A stretch of DNA of 6,077 bases from Synechococcales cyanobacterium PMM_0073. Lineage in GTDB: Bacteria > Cyanobacteriota > Cyanobacteriia > Elainellales > Elainellaceae. Positions within the stretch are counted from its first letter, which is position 1; the number at the start of each line of letters is the position of its first letter. A program made the translations under genes and the position numbers. This document shows, piece by piece, positions 1 to 6,022 of this stretch. The DNA lies in the NCBI GenBank assembly GCA_949127695.1, contig CASBQH010000321.1:1-6077 (forward strand), in the 5' to 3' direction. The notes beneath the pieces are model-generated. The model saw only the letters and a program-made list of their open reading frames with translations, made no database searches and was not told where the DNA came from.

Positions 1-1968
1 CATGATCACCAGCGTATTTTTAAAGCTGACTTGGCGACCTTTGGCATCGGTGAGCCGTCCGTCATCTAGCAGCTGCAAGAGCAGATTAAACACATCAGGA
101 TGCGCTTTTTCAATTTCGTCGAGCAAAATTACGCTGTAGGGCTGACGGCGCACAGCTTCGGTCAGCTGCCCGCCCTCGTCATAGCCAACATATCCCGGCG
201 GCGAGCCAATCAGCTTCGAGACGGACTGCGACTCCATAAACTCAGACATATCCAGCCGAATCATCGCCTCTTCTGAGCCAAACACGCCCGCAGCCAAGGC
301 TTTCGCCAGCTCGGTTTTACCCACGCCCGTTGGCCCTGAAAACATCAGGCTAGCAATCGGACGATCCGGGCTGCCCAAGCCAACGCGCGACCGCCGAATG
401 GCTCGCGAAACCGCCACCACCGCTTCTTCCTGGCCAATTACGCGCTCATGCAGCAGATCTTCCAGGTGCAGAACCATCACGGATTCTGACTCGGTGAGCT
501 TGCTGACTGGAATGCCCGTCCAGGCGGCCACAATCTGGGCAATATCTGCCTCGCCCACCTGGGGCAGAGTGGTGATGGCTGAGCCGTCGCGCAGCTGGGT
601 TTCTAAGCCAATTTCCTGATCACGCAGCTGGCCTGCTTGGTCAAACTCCTGGGCATTCACGGCAGCTTCTTTAGCCACCGTCACCTGCCGCAGCTCTTGC
701 TTCAGGGCTTTGGTCGGCGACTGCTTGGCATGTCGGAATCGCACCATAGAACCTGCTTCATCGATCAAATCGATTGCTTTGTCTGGCAGATGCCGATCAG
801 CAATATAGCGATCTGAAAGCTGGACTGCGGCTGCAAGCGCTGCGTCGCTAAAGCTGAGCTGGTGGTGCTGCTCATAGCGCTGCCGCAGCCCGCGCAGAAT
901 CTCAATCGTTTCGGCGGCGCTGGGTGCGCTCACCTTCACGGGCTGGAATCGCCGCTCTAAGGCCGCATCCCGCTCAATATGCTGGCGATACTCATCTAGC
1001 GTGGTGGCTCCCAGCACCTGCAACTCACCTCTGGCCAAGGCAGGCTTCAGCATGTTGGCGGCGTCTGTGCCGCCCTCAGCTGCTCCTGCGCCCACCAGCG
1101 TATGCAGTTCGTCAATCACCAAAATAATTTGGCCTGACTGCTGCACTTCCTGGATAATCTGGCTCAGCCGCTCTTCAAAGTCACCCCGAAAGCGCGTCCC
1201 AGAGAGCAATGCGCCCATATCAAGGCTGATCACCTGCTTGTCCATCAGGCTATCTGGTACGGCTTGGTCAATAATCCGCTGCGCCAGCCCTTCGGCAATG
1301 GCTGTTTTGCCCACGCCCGGTTCGCCAACTAAGACCGGGTTGTTTTTGGTGCGTCGTCCTAAAATTTGCACCACCCGCTCTAGCTCTAGCTCGCGGCCAA
1401 TCATCGGGTCGAGCTGTCCGGCAGCGGCCATTTTGGTCAGATCGCGGCCAAATTCATCCAGGACGCGGCTCTGCTTCGGATCGCGGGCGCTGCGGCTATT
1501 GCTCCGAGTCGCCTGTCTTCCTGCGGCCACGGGCGTTTCTCCCACGGCTTTAATGATCCGCTGCCGCAGCTCGCCCACGTCAACGCCAAGCCGCTCTAGC
1601 ACCTTGACCGCCACGTTATCGCGATCCTGCACTAGGCTGAGCAGGATATGCTCAGGCGCAATATAGGGCTGATCTAGCTGTCGCGCCTGCTCAAAGGCCA
1701 GCTCTAAAATCCGCTTGGTTTTGGGCGTAAACGGAATATCTTTGGCTCCAGAGCCAGAGCCAAACCCAATAATTGCTTCGACTTCGGTGCGAGCAGCCTC
1801 CAAAGTCACGCCTAATTCAGCTAGCACCGAGGCGGCAATGCTCTCTGGAGTTTGAATTAACCCCAGCAGAATTTGCTCTGTGCCCACAAAGCTATGGCGC
1901 AGTCGGCGGGCTTCGTCTTGAGCTGCCATCACGACAGCAATTGCTTTCTCAGTAAAGTACTCAAACAT
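1..1968 (-). CDS. clpC: ClpC-family ATP-dependent unfoldase (Hsp100), 3' end outside window
   Basis: A class I Hsp100 AAA+ unfoldase that threads substrates into ClpP-type peptidase in the cytosol or stroma; 656 codons are visible and about 170 C-terminal residues, including the ClpP-docking loop, lie off the left edge. Seen: two Clp_N repeats (about 1-145, starting [10 protein letters not shown]); AAA1 with Walker A GEPGVGKT at 215-222, Walker B VIDE at 284-287, and GATTLDEYR followed by an arginine-finger RRF; a short middle domain with a UVR-like motif [10 protein letters not shown] from 441, which marks ClpC rather than ClpB or ClpA; AAA2 with Walker A GPTGVGKT at 545-552, GYVGY pore loop, and Walker B LLDE ending at D617-E618. 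All catalytic residues seen are intact. The start ATG (1966-1968) fits the family N-terminus and has AGAGGA (1978-1983) 9 nt upstream. Many positions differ from the near-invariant cyanobacterial ClpC as I remember it, including F260 in pore loop GTRFRG where Y is usual, so this may be a second paralog. Confidence 0.95.
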   Translation of the reverse strand, partial: MFEYFTEKAIAVVMAAQDEARRLRHSFVGTEQILLGLIQTPESIAASVLAELGVTLEAARTEVEAIIGFGSGSGAKDIPFTPKTKRILELAFEQARQLDQPYIAPEHILLSLVQDRDNVAVKVLERLGVDVGELRQRIIKAVGETPVAAGRQATRSNSRSARDPKQSRVLDEFGRDLTKMAAAGQLDPMIGRELELERVVQILGRRTKNNPVLVGEPGVGKTAIAEGLAQRIIDQAVPDSLMDKQVISLDMGALLSGTRFRGDFEERLSQIIQEVQQSGQIILVIDELHTLVGAGAAEGGTDAANMLKPALARGELQVLGATTLDEYRQHIERDAALERRFQPVKVSAPSAAETIEILRGLRQRYEQHHQLSFSDAALAAAVQLSDRYIADRHLPDKAIDLIDEAGSMVRFRHAKQSPTKALKQELRQVTVAKEAAVNAQEFDQAGQLRDQEIGLETQLRDGSAITTLPQVGEADIAQIVAAWTGIPVSKLTESESVMVLHLEDLLHERVIGQEEAVVAVSRAIRRSRVGLGSPDRPIASLMFSGPTGVGKTELAKALAAGVFGSEEAMIRLDMSEFMESQSVSKLIGSPPGYVGYDEGGQLTEAVRRQPYSVILLDEIEKAHPDVFNLLLQLLDDGRLTDAKGRQVSFKNTLVIM

Positions 1969-2030
1969 GGTGAGGTGTCCTCTTATCCTATCTCTGCTTC
2001 TGCGCTGTGATTGGTCAAATAAAGTGGGTT

Positions 2031-2082
2031 TGAGCGCGGTCTTTACGTTCGGTCTGATTCTTAATCTGACTCTGGGCGCTCA
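2031..2082 (-). promoter_or_regulatory. Nested inverted repeats in the clpC leader region
   Basis: Seen: an outer perfect 7-bp inverted repeat, TGAGCGC at 2031-2037 and GCGCTCA at 2076-2082, encloses an inner hairpin with arms GTCTGATT (2052-2059) and AATCTGAC (2063-2070), loop CTT and one mismatch out of eight pairs. In minus-strand RNA this lies about 60 nt upstream of the clpC start codon and downstream of the 25-codon ORF. There is no U-tract, so it is not a standard intrinsic terminator. A role in clpC mRNA stability, translation or operator binding is inference only. Confidence 0.35.
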
Positions 2083-2118
2083 CCTTTAAAACCGACCCTA
2101 AATTTCTGTACAGACAGC

Positions 2119-2196
2119 CTAATCAGCAAACGCTGCTGTCCAAGCTTCAGGTAGATTGCTGCTGTATTTGAATTTGATCGCAATTAAACTGGCCAT
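2119..2196 (-). CDS. Short ORF (25 aa) upstream of clpC with a perfect Shine-Dalgarno
   Basis: Not a recognised family. Reading leftwards, ATG at 2194-2196 is preceded by AGGAGG (2202-2207) with a 5-nt spacer, the best ribosome-binding site in the window. The peptide begins MASLIAIKFKYSS, ends TAAFAD, and stops at TAG (2119-2121). It has a short basic/hydrophobic N-terminal half and no clear transmembrane segment. It lies on the same strand as clpC, whose start codon is 150 bp further on, so it could be a leader peptide translated ahead of clpC or an independent small protein. The strong SD makes translation plausible. The short length means chance cannot be excluded. Confidence 0.45.
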   Translation of the reverse strand: MASLIAIKFKYSSNLPEAWTAAFAD

Positions 2197-2227
2197 CACA
2201 ACCTCCTGTTTTTCAAGCGACTCTGTT

Positions 2228-2262
2228 AAGCAAATAGATCAATATGTAACGAATCTTTGCTT
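2228..2262. repeat. Inverted repeat AAGCAAA...TTTGCTT
   Basis: Perfect 7-bp arms AAGCAAA (2228-2234) and TTTGCTT (2256-2262), extended by GAT/ATC after a 2-nt bulge, around an AT-rich centre. It sits about 30 bp upstream of the start of the 25-codon minus-strand ORF, where a promoter or operator for the leftward unit would be expected. It does not match the CIRCE heat-shock operator. Function unknown. Confidence 0.3.
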
Positions 2263-2327
2263 GGTTTCCACTGTAGCGGAGACTATCGAGCCTCAGTAGG
2301 GAGGAAAACCGTCGCGGCTTGGGGGGG

Positions 2328-2356
2328 TTGACAGTGCGCCAGTCCAATGGTTTAAG
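2328..2356 (+). promoter_or_regulatory. Candidate sigma70-type promoter facing the tRNA
   Basis: Perfect -35 TTGACA (2328-2333), a 17-bp spacer, and TTTAAG (2351-2356) matching four of six -10 positions. A start near 2363 would give about 95 nt of RNA before the tRNA. It could be an upstream tRNA-His promoter or drive a small RNA. The last 7 bp of the spacer are CCAATGG (2344-2350), repeated directly at 2357-2363, and a run of seven G precedes the -35. Confidence 0.3.
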
Positions 2357-2437
2357 CCAATGGCTAATAGGCGAGTCTGCAAGGCGCTGGCTGCACTGAG
2401 GAGTTTCGGCAAGTGCTAGATAAACTCAGGCCGATGC

Positions 2438-2446
2438 TGCTAGAAT
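2438..2446 (+). promoter_or_regulatory. Extended -10 promoter of tRNA-His
   Basis: TGC followed by TAGAAT (2441-2446) forms an extended -10 with five of six consensus bases, 11 bp before the tRNA G-1. No -35 match is seen 17 bp upstream, as is common for extended -10 promoters. The short distance to the mature 5' end is typical of tRNA promoters. Confidence 0.5.
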
Positions 2447-2457
2447 AGATCACTGAT

Positions 2458-2531
2458 GGCGAGCGTAGCCAAGTGGTTAAGGCAGCGGATTGTGATTCCG
2501 CCATTCGGGGGTTCAAGTCCCCTCGTTCGCC
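2458..2531 (+). tRNA. tRNA-His (anticodon GTG)
   Basis: Complete cloverleaf. The acceptor stem is GCGAGCG (2459-2465) with CGTTCGC (2524-2530), extended by encoded G-1 (2458) opposite C73 (2531), the hallmark of tRNA-His. D-stem GCC/GGC (2468-2470, 2481-2483); anticodon stem GCGGA/TCCGC (2485-2489, 2497-2501); loop TTGTGAT with GTG at 2492-2494; five-base variable loop; T-stem GGGGG/CCCCT (2507-2511, 2519-2523) with loop TTCAAGT. CCA is not encoded, so it must be added after transcription. No integrase or direct-repeat attachment site was seen nearby. Confidence 0.97.
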
Positions 2532-2767
2532 CTGTTTTTAACAACCTGATTTCAGCATTTTGCTGGCAAAAATTTTGGGACTCGAAGCAGCCTCAGAACT
2601 GACCGTTATGATCGGCTTCGTCGTTTTGCACTAGGTCAGCCTTGGCTAGGTGATTGTCTGCTCTGCTTCAACTGCCCCACTGCAACCGCTCCACTGCAAA
2701 CAGACTCACTAGCTCTACATAGGGCTGAATCTGTTGCAGCATGCGCCTTCGTTTATCCAGCAGTTTT
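2532..2767. other. Intergenic spacer, no confident gene
   Basis: A short T-run (GTTTTTA) directly follows the tRNA. A weak hairpin CAGCA-TTT-TGCTG (2553-2565) is not followed by a T-tract on this strand, so no solid terminator can be called. The nonamer CCACTGCAA occurs twice, 14 bp apart (2677-2685 and 2691-2699). A 24-codon minus-strand ORF (2668-2742) is discussed as a low-confidence observation. Confidence 0.5.
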
Positions 2768-2796
2768 ATGGCATCCTAGACCCCTCGCCGTATAAT
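2768..2796 (+). promoter_or_regulatory. Promoter of the TPR membrane-protein gene
   Basis: Perfect -10 TATAAT (2791-2796), a 17-bp spacer and ATGGCA (2768-2773), which matches TTGACA at four of six positions. The start point would be near 2803, giving a leader of about 97 nt before the ATG at 2900. This excludes the in-frame TTG at 2798 as the start codon, because it would lie upstream of the transcript. Confidence 0.6.
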
Positions 2797-2825
2797 TTTG
2801 ATTACCCTTAGATTAAGCTGGGTGC

Positions 2826-2855
2826 CAGATGCAGATTCTCAGATGCAGATTCTCA
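2826..2855 (+). repeat. 14-bp tandem duplication in the 5' leader
   Basis: The 14-bp unit AGATGCAGATTCTC is present twice without a gap (2827-2840, 2841-2854), and the flanking C and A continue the period. Fourteen is not a multiple of three, so the duplication would have shifted a reading frame had this been coding. That supports placing the downstream gene start at 2900. It probably arose by replication slippage. Confidence 0.85.
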
Positions 2856-2899
2856 TCCGTCGGCTAGCCGCCATTGCTCATCAGCCAGAAGAAGCCCTC

Positions 2900-5806
2900 A
2901 TGCAGCGTCAGAAGCGTCAATCCCACTCCCCATCCTGGTTGCGGCCCAGCTTCGCGCTGTCGCTGCTGCTATTGACCGCTGAACTGGCTGCTGGAGTTGC
3001 TCCCGGTATGGCGCAAGCTCCACCCGCCCCGCTTGAACCCGCCACCAATCAAGCGGTGGATCAAGCAGTGCAGCAGCGGCTGGATGCGCTCAACCGCACG
3101 ACGGCGCTGTTTAACACCATGCTGGGCGTGCTTTGTGTGATCACAGCAGGCGCACTAATTGCTCTTTACCTGCTGCGGCAGTCGGTGCTGCGCGAAGTGA
3201 CGGGGATTGTGCAGGCGCATTTAAAAGAAGTTGGTGATTTGGAAGGTCAGATTAGCGGCGCTAAGCAGGAAATCAAGCGGCTCTTGCGGAACTACGAAGA
3301 CTACGCGACGAATCTGGGCGAAGATGCCGATGGCTTTCAGCGCGATCTCGAAGCCGCCCGCGACCGATTTGAGACGCTGCTGAGCGAAGCCTCCCGCCGC
3401 CAGAAAGACACGATTGCCGCACTAGACGGCCAGCTTAATAGCATTCAGCAGCGCTTCGGCCAGCTAGAGACGAGTGCGACAGAACGGTTGACCGAGCTGC
3501 ATACCAGCACTGAACAGCAGCGCGACACCGTATTGCGAACTCTGGCCACCCTGCAGAGCGGCTTTGCAGGGCAGCTAAGCGGCCTAGAAACCGAAACCCG
3601 CCAGCGCAAAGATGCTGCCGTGCAGGCTGTAGACGAATTGCAGAATAACTTTGGCGGCTACTTGAATCAGCTTCAGCAGGGAGCCAGCGCCCAGGTGGAG
3701 CAGTCGCGTGACCAGATGCTAGAGCGGCTGCGCGGCCTCGAAGCCGATACGATCAGCCACCTGAACCGCCTGCAAACCGACGCCTCGCAGCACCGCAACG
3801 AGCTGTACGCCAACTTAGAGAAATTCCGGATCGACCTCACCGCTCAGCTTTCGCAGCTTCAGGGCGATATTCTGGCGCAGCGCGACACGATTCGCCAAAC
3901 GCTGGAGCATTTGTCTACTGAGCTAGTGGCGCAGCGCTCCAACGCCCAGGTCGAGATTCAGTCCCAGAAAGAGCTGATCCGCCAAGATATTGCCCAGCTC
4001 AAAACTGACTTCACCCTCCAGCGCACCGATCTGCAAAACGAAGTCCAAAACCAGCAGTTTGCCCTCCAGCGGACGCTCCAGCAGGCCGAAACCCAGTTCT
4101 TTAGCCGCCTCGACCAGCTCCAGTCCGACATGCAGGCACAGCGTGAGGCGATCCGCCAAAACCTGACCCGACTCGACAGTGAATTTCTGGCACAGCAGGG
4201 TGAGCTCCAGGCAGCAGCACAGGCTAAGCAGGCGGAGCTACGCTTCATGCTCGACCAGCTTCAGGGCGAGGTGGTGACGCAGCAGGCCAACTTGCAGGCC
4301 GAGTCAGCCGCGCGCAAGGCTGAATTCCAGCAGCTGCTAGAGCGAATCGGCGGTGACTTCACGGCACAGCGCTCTGACTTGCAGATCGACGTGCAGGCCA
4401 AGCGGCAGGAGTTGCAGCAGGTGGTCGAGCAGTTGCAGGCCGAGGTGACAGCACAGATTACCCAGATTCAGCTCAGCGGCCAAGAAAGCCGGGGGCTGAT
4501 TTTGCAGAACTTGCAGCGCGCCGAAGCCGACCTGCTGAATCAGCTTTCCACCTTAAAAGACGACGTGCAGGCACAGCGTGAGCGAATGCGCCAAAACCTA
4601 GAAAAGCTGGAAGCTCGCTACGCCGCCCAGCTGAGCGAGTCGCAGTCTGGCACCGAAGCCCAGAAGCTGGAGACGCTGGAAAAACTCCAGCAGGCCGAAG
4701 CCGAAATCCTGGGGCAGCTCTCTAGCCTAGAAGCCGAAGCCCAGCAGCAGAAAGCCGAAATTCTGCGTCGCTTGGGCGAAATTACCCCAGAGCAGATTGC
4801 CGATGCCTTCGTTAGCGAAACGACTCAGCAGCTCAGCCAGTTGCGCGAGCAGCTCGATCGGCTCAAATCAGCTCAGCCCGATCTGTTTTTGCGCCCCGAA
4901 GATTTCCTGGAGCAGGCCGAGGCTTATTTACATGATGGCCAGTACGAGTCTGCGATCGGTCAATACGACAAGCTGCTGGCGATCCAGCCCGACAATCCCG
5001 ATGTTTGGCTGAAGCGAGGCAAGGCGCTGGAAGCCCTGAAGCGATTTGAAGGGGCACTTTCGGCCTATGATCGCGTCGCCAAAATCCAGCCCGACAATCC
5101 GCTGGCCTGGTATCAGCAGGGCGTGGTGCTAATTGAGCTGCGGCAATATGACGGGGCGCTGGCGATGTTTGACCGGGCGATTCAGCTTCAGCCAGCGGAA
5201 GCCAAAACCTGGCTGAATCGCGGCATTACGCTCAGCCGCACCCGTCAATATGAGCAGGCATTGGCTTCGTTTGACCGGGCGCTGGAAATCAAGCCCGACT
5301 ACTCAGAAGCCTATGTGAATCGGGGCGTGGCGCTGGGCAGCCTCCAGCGCTCAGAAGAAGCGCTGGCCTCGTTTGCCCAAGCCACCCAGAGCGATGCGAC
5401 AAACGCCACCGCTTGGCTGAATCACGGACTCGCCCTGCTCCAGCTAGAGCGCTACGACGAGGCAATCACCAGCTTTGATCGCGTTACTGAACTGAAGCCA
5501 GAGCTGCCCAAAGCCTGGGACAGTCGCGGCTATGCGCTGTTGCAACTCAACCGCGACCGCGAGGCTATTGCCAGCTTTAACCGCGCCCTTAAAATCAAGC
5601 CCGACTTTGCCAGCGCCTACTACAACCGCGCTATCTGCTATGCCATGCAGGGCGAAACCGACTCAGCGATGGAAAATCTGCAAAAGGCAATTACCTTCAA
5701 CCCACGCTACCGCAAAGAGGCCAAAACCGACCCTAACTTCCAGAGCTTTGCCCCAGACGACTGGTTCAGAAACCTGACTGAACTGGGCATGAGCCGCGAA
5801 GCTTGA
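2900..5806 (+). CDS. Membrane-anchored long coiled-coil rod protein with eight C-terminal TPRs
   Basis: No named gene is recognised; 968 residues from the ATG at 2900. In order: a signal-peptide-like start (basic n-region with RQKR, hydrophobic 18-34, likely cleavage after AQA at 40, or uncleaved); a transmembrane helix 70-92 followed by arginines R93 and R98, so the bulk should be cytoplasmic; a helical region about 94-655 rich in Q, E, A, L and R containing fifteen tandem 29-residue units (182-620); eight 34-residue TPRs (673-944), most with the G-A-Y/F-A-P pattern such as FDRALEIKPD; and a tail ending DDWFRNLTELGMSREA. TPRs bind partner proteins, so a membrane-tethered scaffold or spacer is the likely role (inference). 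The frame extends to a TTG at 2798, but the TATAAT at 2791 and the 14-bp duplication argue against it. The SD is weak (AGAAGAAG, 2887-2894). ATG 2843 is an alternative start. A 38-residue membrane-protein gene follows after 32 bp. Confidence 0.9.
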   Translation: MQRQKRQSHSPSWLRPSFALSLLLLTAELAAGVAPGMAQAPPAPLEPATNQAVDQAVQQRLDALNRTTALFNTMLGVLCVITAGALIALYLLRQSVLREVTGIVQAHLKEVGDLEGQISGAKQEIKRLLRNYEDYATNLGEDADGFQRDLEAARDRFETLLSEASRRQKDTIAALDGQLNSIQQRFGQLETSATERLTELHTSTEQQRDTVLRTLATLQSGFAGQLSGLETETRQRKDAAVQAVDELQNNFGGYLNQLQQGASAQVEQSRDQMLERLRGLEADTISHLNRLQTDASQHRNELYANLEKFRIDLTAQLSQLQGDILAQRDTIRQTLEHLSTELVAQRSNAQVEIQSQKELIRQDIAQLKTDFTLQRTDLQNEVQNQQFALQRTLQQAETQFFSRLDQLQSDMQAQREAIRQNLTRLDSEFLAQQGELQAAAQAKQAELRFMLDQLQGEVVTQQANLQAESAARKAEFQQLLERIGGDFTAQRSDLQIDVQAKRQELQQVVEQLQAEVTAQITQIQLSGQESRGLILQNLQRAEADLLNQLSTLKDDVQAQRERMRQNLEKLEARYAAQLSESQSGTEAQKLETLEKLQQAEAEILGQLSSLEAEAQQQKAEILRRLGEITPEQIADAFVSETTQQLSQLREQLDRLKSAQPDLFLRPEDFLEQAEAYLHDGQYESAIGQYDKLLAIQPDNPDVWLKRGKALEALKRFEGALSAYDRVAKIQPDNPLAWYQQGVVLIELRQYDGALAMFDRAIQLQPAEAKTWLNRGITLSRTRQYEQALASFDRALEIKPDYSEAYVNRGVALGSLQRSEEALASFAQATQSDATNATAWLNHGLALLQLERYDEAITSFDRVTELKPELPKAWDSRGYALLQLNRDREAIASFNRALKIKPDFASAYYNRAICYAMQGETDSAMENLQKAITFNPRYRKEAKTDPNFQSFAPDDWFRNLTELGMSREA
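3443..4759 (+). repeat. Fifteen tandem 29-codon repeats encoding the rod
   Basis: Units start at residues 182, 211, 240, 273, then every 29 to 592; only the third is longer (33). Hydrophobic residues recur at unit positions 1, 5, 8, 12, 16 and 19, with Q or A favoured at 23-25 and a charged stretch at 26-29; typical openings are IRQNL, LQQVV and MRQNL. Spacing 4-3-4-4-3-4-7 equals two hendecads and one heptad. A sixteenth copy begins at residue 621 (ILRRL) and then degenerates. At DNA level the unit is 87 bp. Some distant copies are close to identical locally, for example around 4127-4164 and 4562-4599. Confidence 0.85.
4916..5731 (+). repeat. Eight consecutive 34-codon TPR units
   Basis: TPR units begin at residues 673, 707, 741, 775, 809, 843, 877 and 911 with no gaps. 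Most carry the G at position 8-equivalent (GKALE, GITLS, GYALL), A at 20-equivalent, and P at 32-equivalent (IQPDNP, IKPDYS). Units 5 and 8 are the most degenerate: unit 5 has QSDAT in place of the usual proline. Eight units form one full superhelical turn, a typical protein-binding platform. Confidence 0.9.
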
Positions 5807-5838
5807 GCTAAAGTGAGCAACCACGCGAGGTTTAATCC

Positions 5839-5955
5839 ATGCCTGAACCAAAGCCCAAACAGCCGATTATCAAAGTCGATGCCGTAACGCTGACCGCAGT
5901 GGTGGTTGCTCTGCTGCTGTTGCCGCTGCTGATTACTGGCTTTTTGTCGCAGTAG
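5839..5955 (+). CDS. Small single-span membrane protein (38 aa)
   Basis: Not a recognised family. ATG at 5839 has GAGG (5827-5830) 8 nt upstream, and the frame ends at TAG 5953-5955. The peptide starts MPEPKPKQPIIK, followed by a hydrophobic helix of about 20 residues (roughly 15-35, with VVVALLLLPLL) and ends GFLSQ. The basic N-terminus suggests the N-terminus stays in the cytoplasm. It lies 32 bp after the TPR gene on the same strand with no terminator between, so co-transcription and a partner role in the membrane are plausible but unproven. It does not match the small photosystem or cytochrome b6f subunits I can recall (PsaM, PetN, PsbX). Confidence 0.65.
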   Translation: MPEPKPKQPIIKVDAVTLTAVVVALLLLPLLITGFLSQ

Positions 5956-5979
5956 GCTGATGTCGCAAACAGCCGCCTA
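5953..5979 (+). other. Alternative short hairpins after the 38-aa gene
   Basis: GGCTG (5955-5959) can pair with CAGCC (5970-5974), or TAGGC (5953-5957) with GCCTA (5975-5979); the two pairings share bases. No T-tract follows, so a terminator is possible but weakly supported. Confidence 0.25.
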
Positions 5980-5991
5980 GTAAGAATCAAG

Positions 5992-5997
5992 TAGAAT
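5992..5997 (+). promoter_or_regulatory. Candidate -10 of the right-edge gene
   Basis: TAGAAT matches five of six -10 positions. No convincing -35 lies 16-18 bp upstream. The start point would be near 6004, about 19 nt before the ATG at 6023 or 46 nt before the ATG at 6050. Confidence 0.35.
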
Positions 5998-6022
5998 AGC
6001 TGTACTGTTTCTGGTTGCCGCC

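Noticed and set aside
1001..1666. Long plus-strand open frame opposite clpC
   Set aside because: It is an antisense shadow of the AAA1 coding region, with serine/arginine-rich low-complexity translation and no SD or family features.
1985..2018. clpC promoter from TTGACC (2013-2018) and TAGGAT (1985-1990), minus strand
   Set aside because: The spacer would be 22 bp and the start would fall within the ribosome-binding region.
2105..2114. Perfect palindrome TCTGTACAGA as a possible LexA site
   Set aside because: It lacks the central spacing of known LexA boxes (CTGT-N8-ACAG, or the cyanobacterial AGTAC...GTACT form), and a 10-bp palindrome is unremarkable.
2458..2531. tRNA-His as an integration site for a mobile element
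   Set aside because: No integrase, no repeat of the tRNA 3' end and no compositional break were seen in the window.
2553..2565. Hairpin CAGCA-TTT-TGCTG as tRNA-His terminator
   Set aside because: The stem is only 5 bp and is followed by A-rich sequence, not a T-tract.
3923..4248. Minus-strand open frames inside the rod gene
   Set aside because: They are antisense shadows of the repetitive Q/E/L coding sequence.
3443..4759. The 87-bp repeats as a CRISPR or other non-coding tandem array
   Set aside because: The copies diverge at DNA level, have no spacers and preserve the reading frame and hydrophobic pattern, so they are protein repeats.
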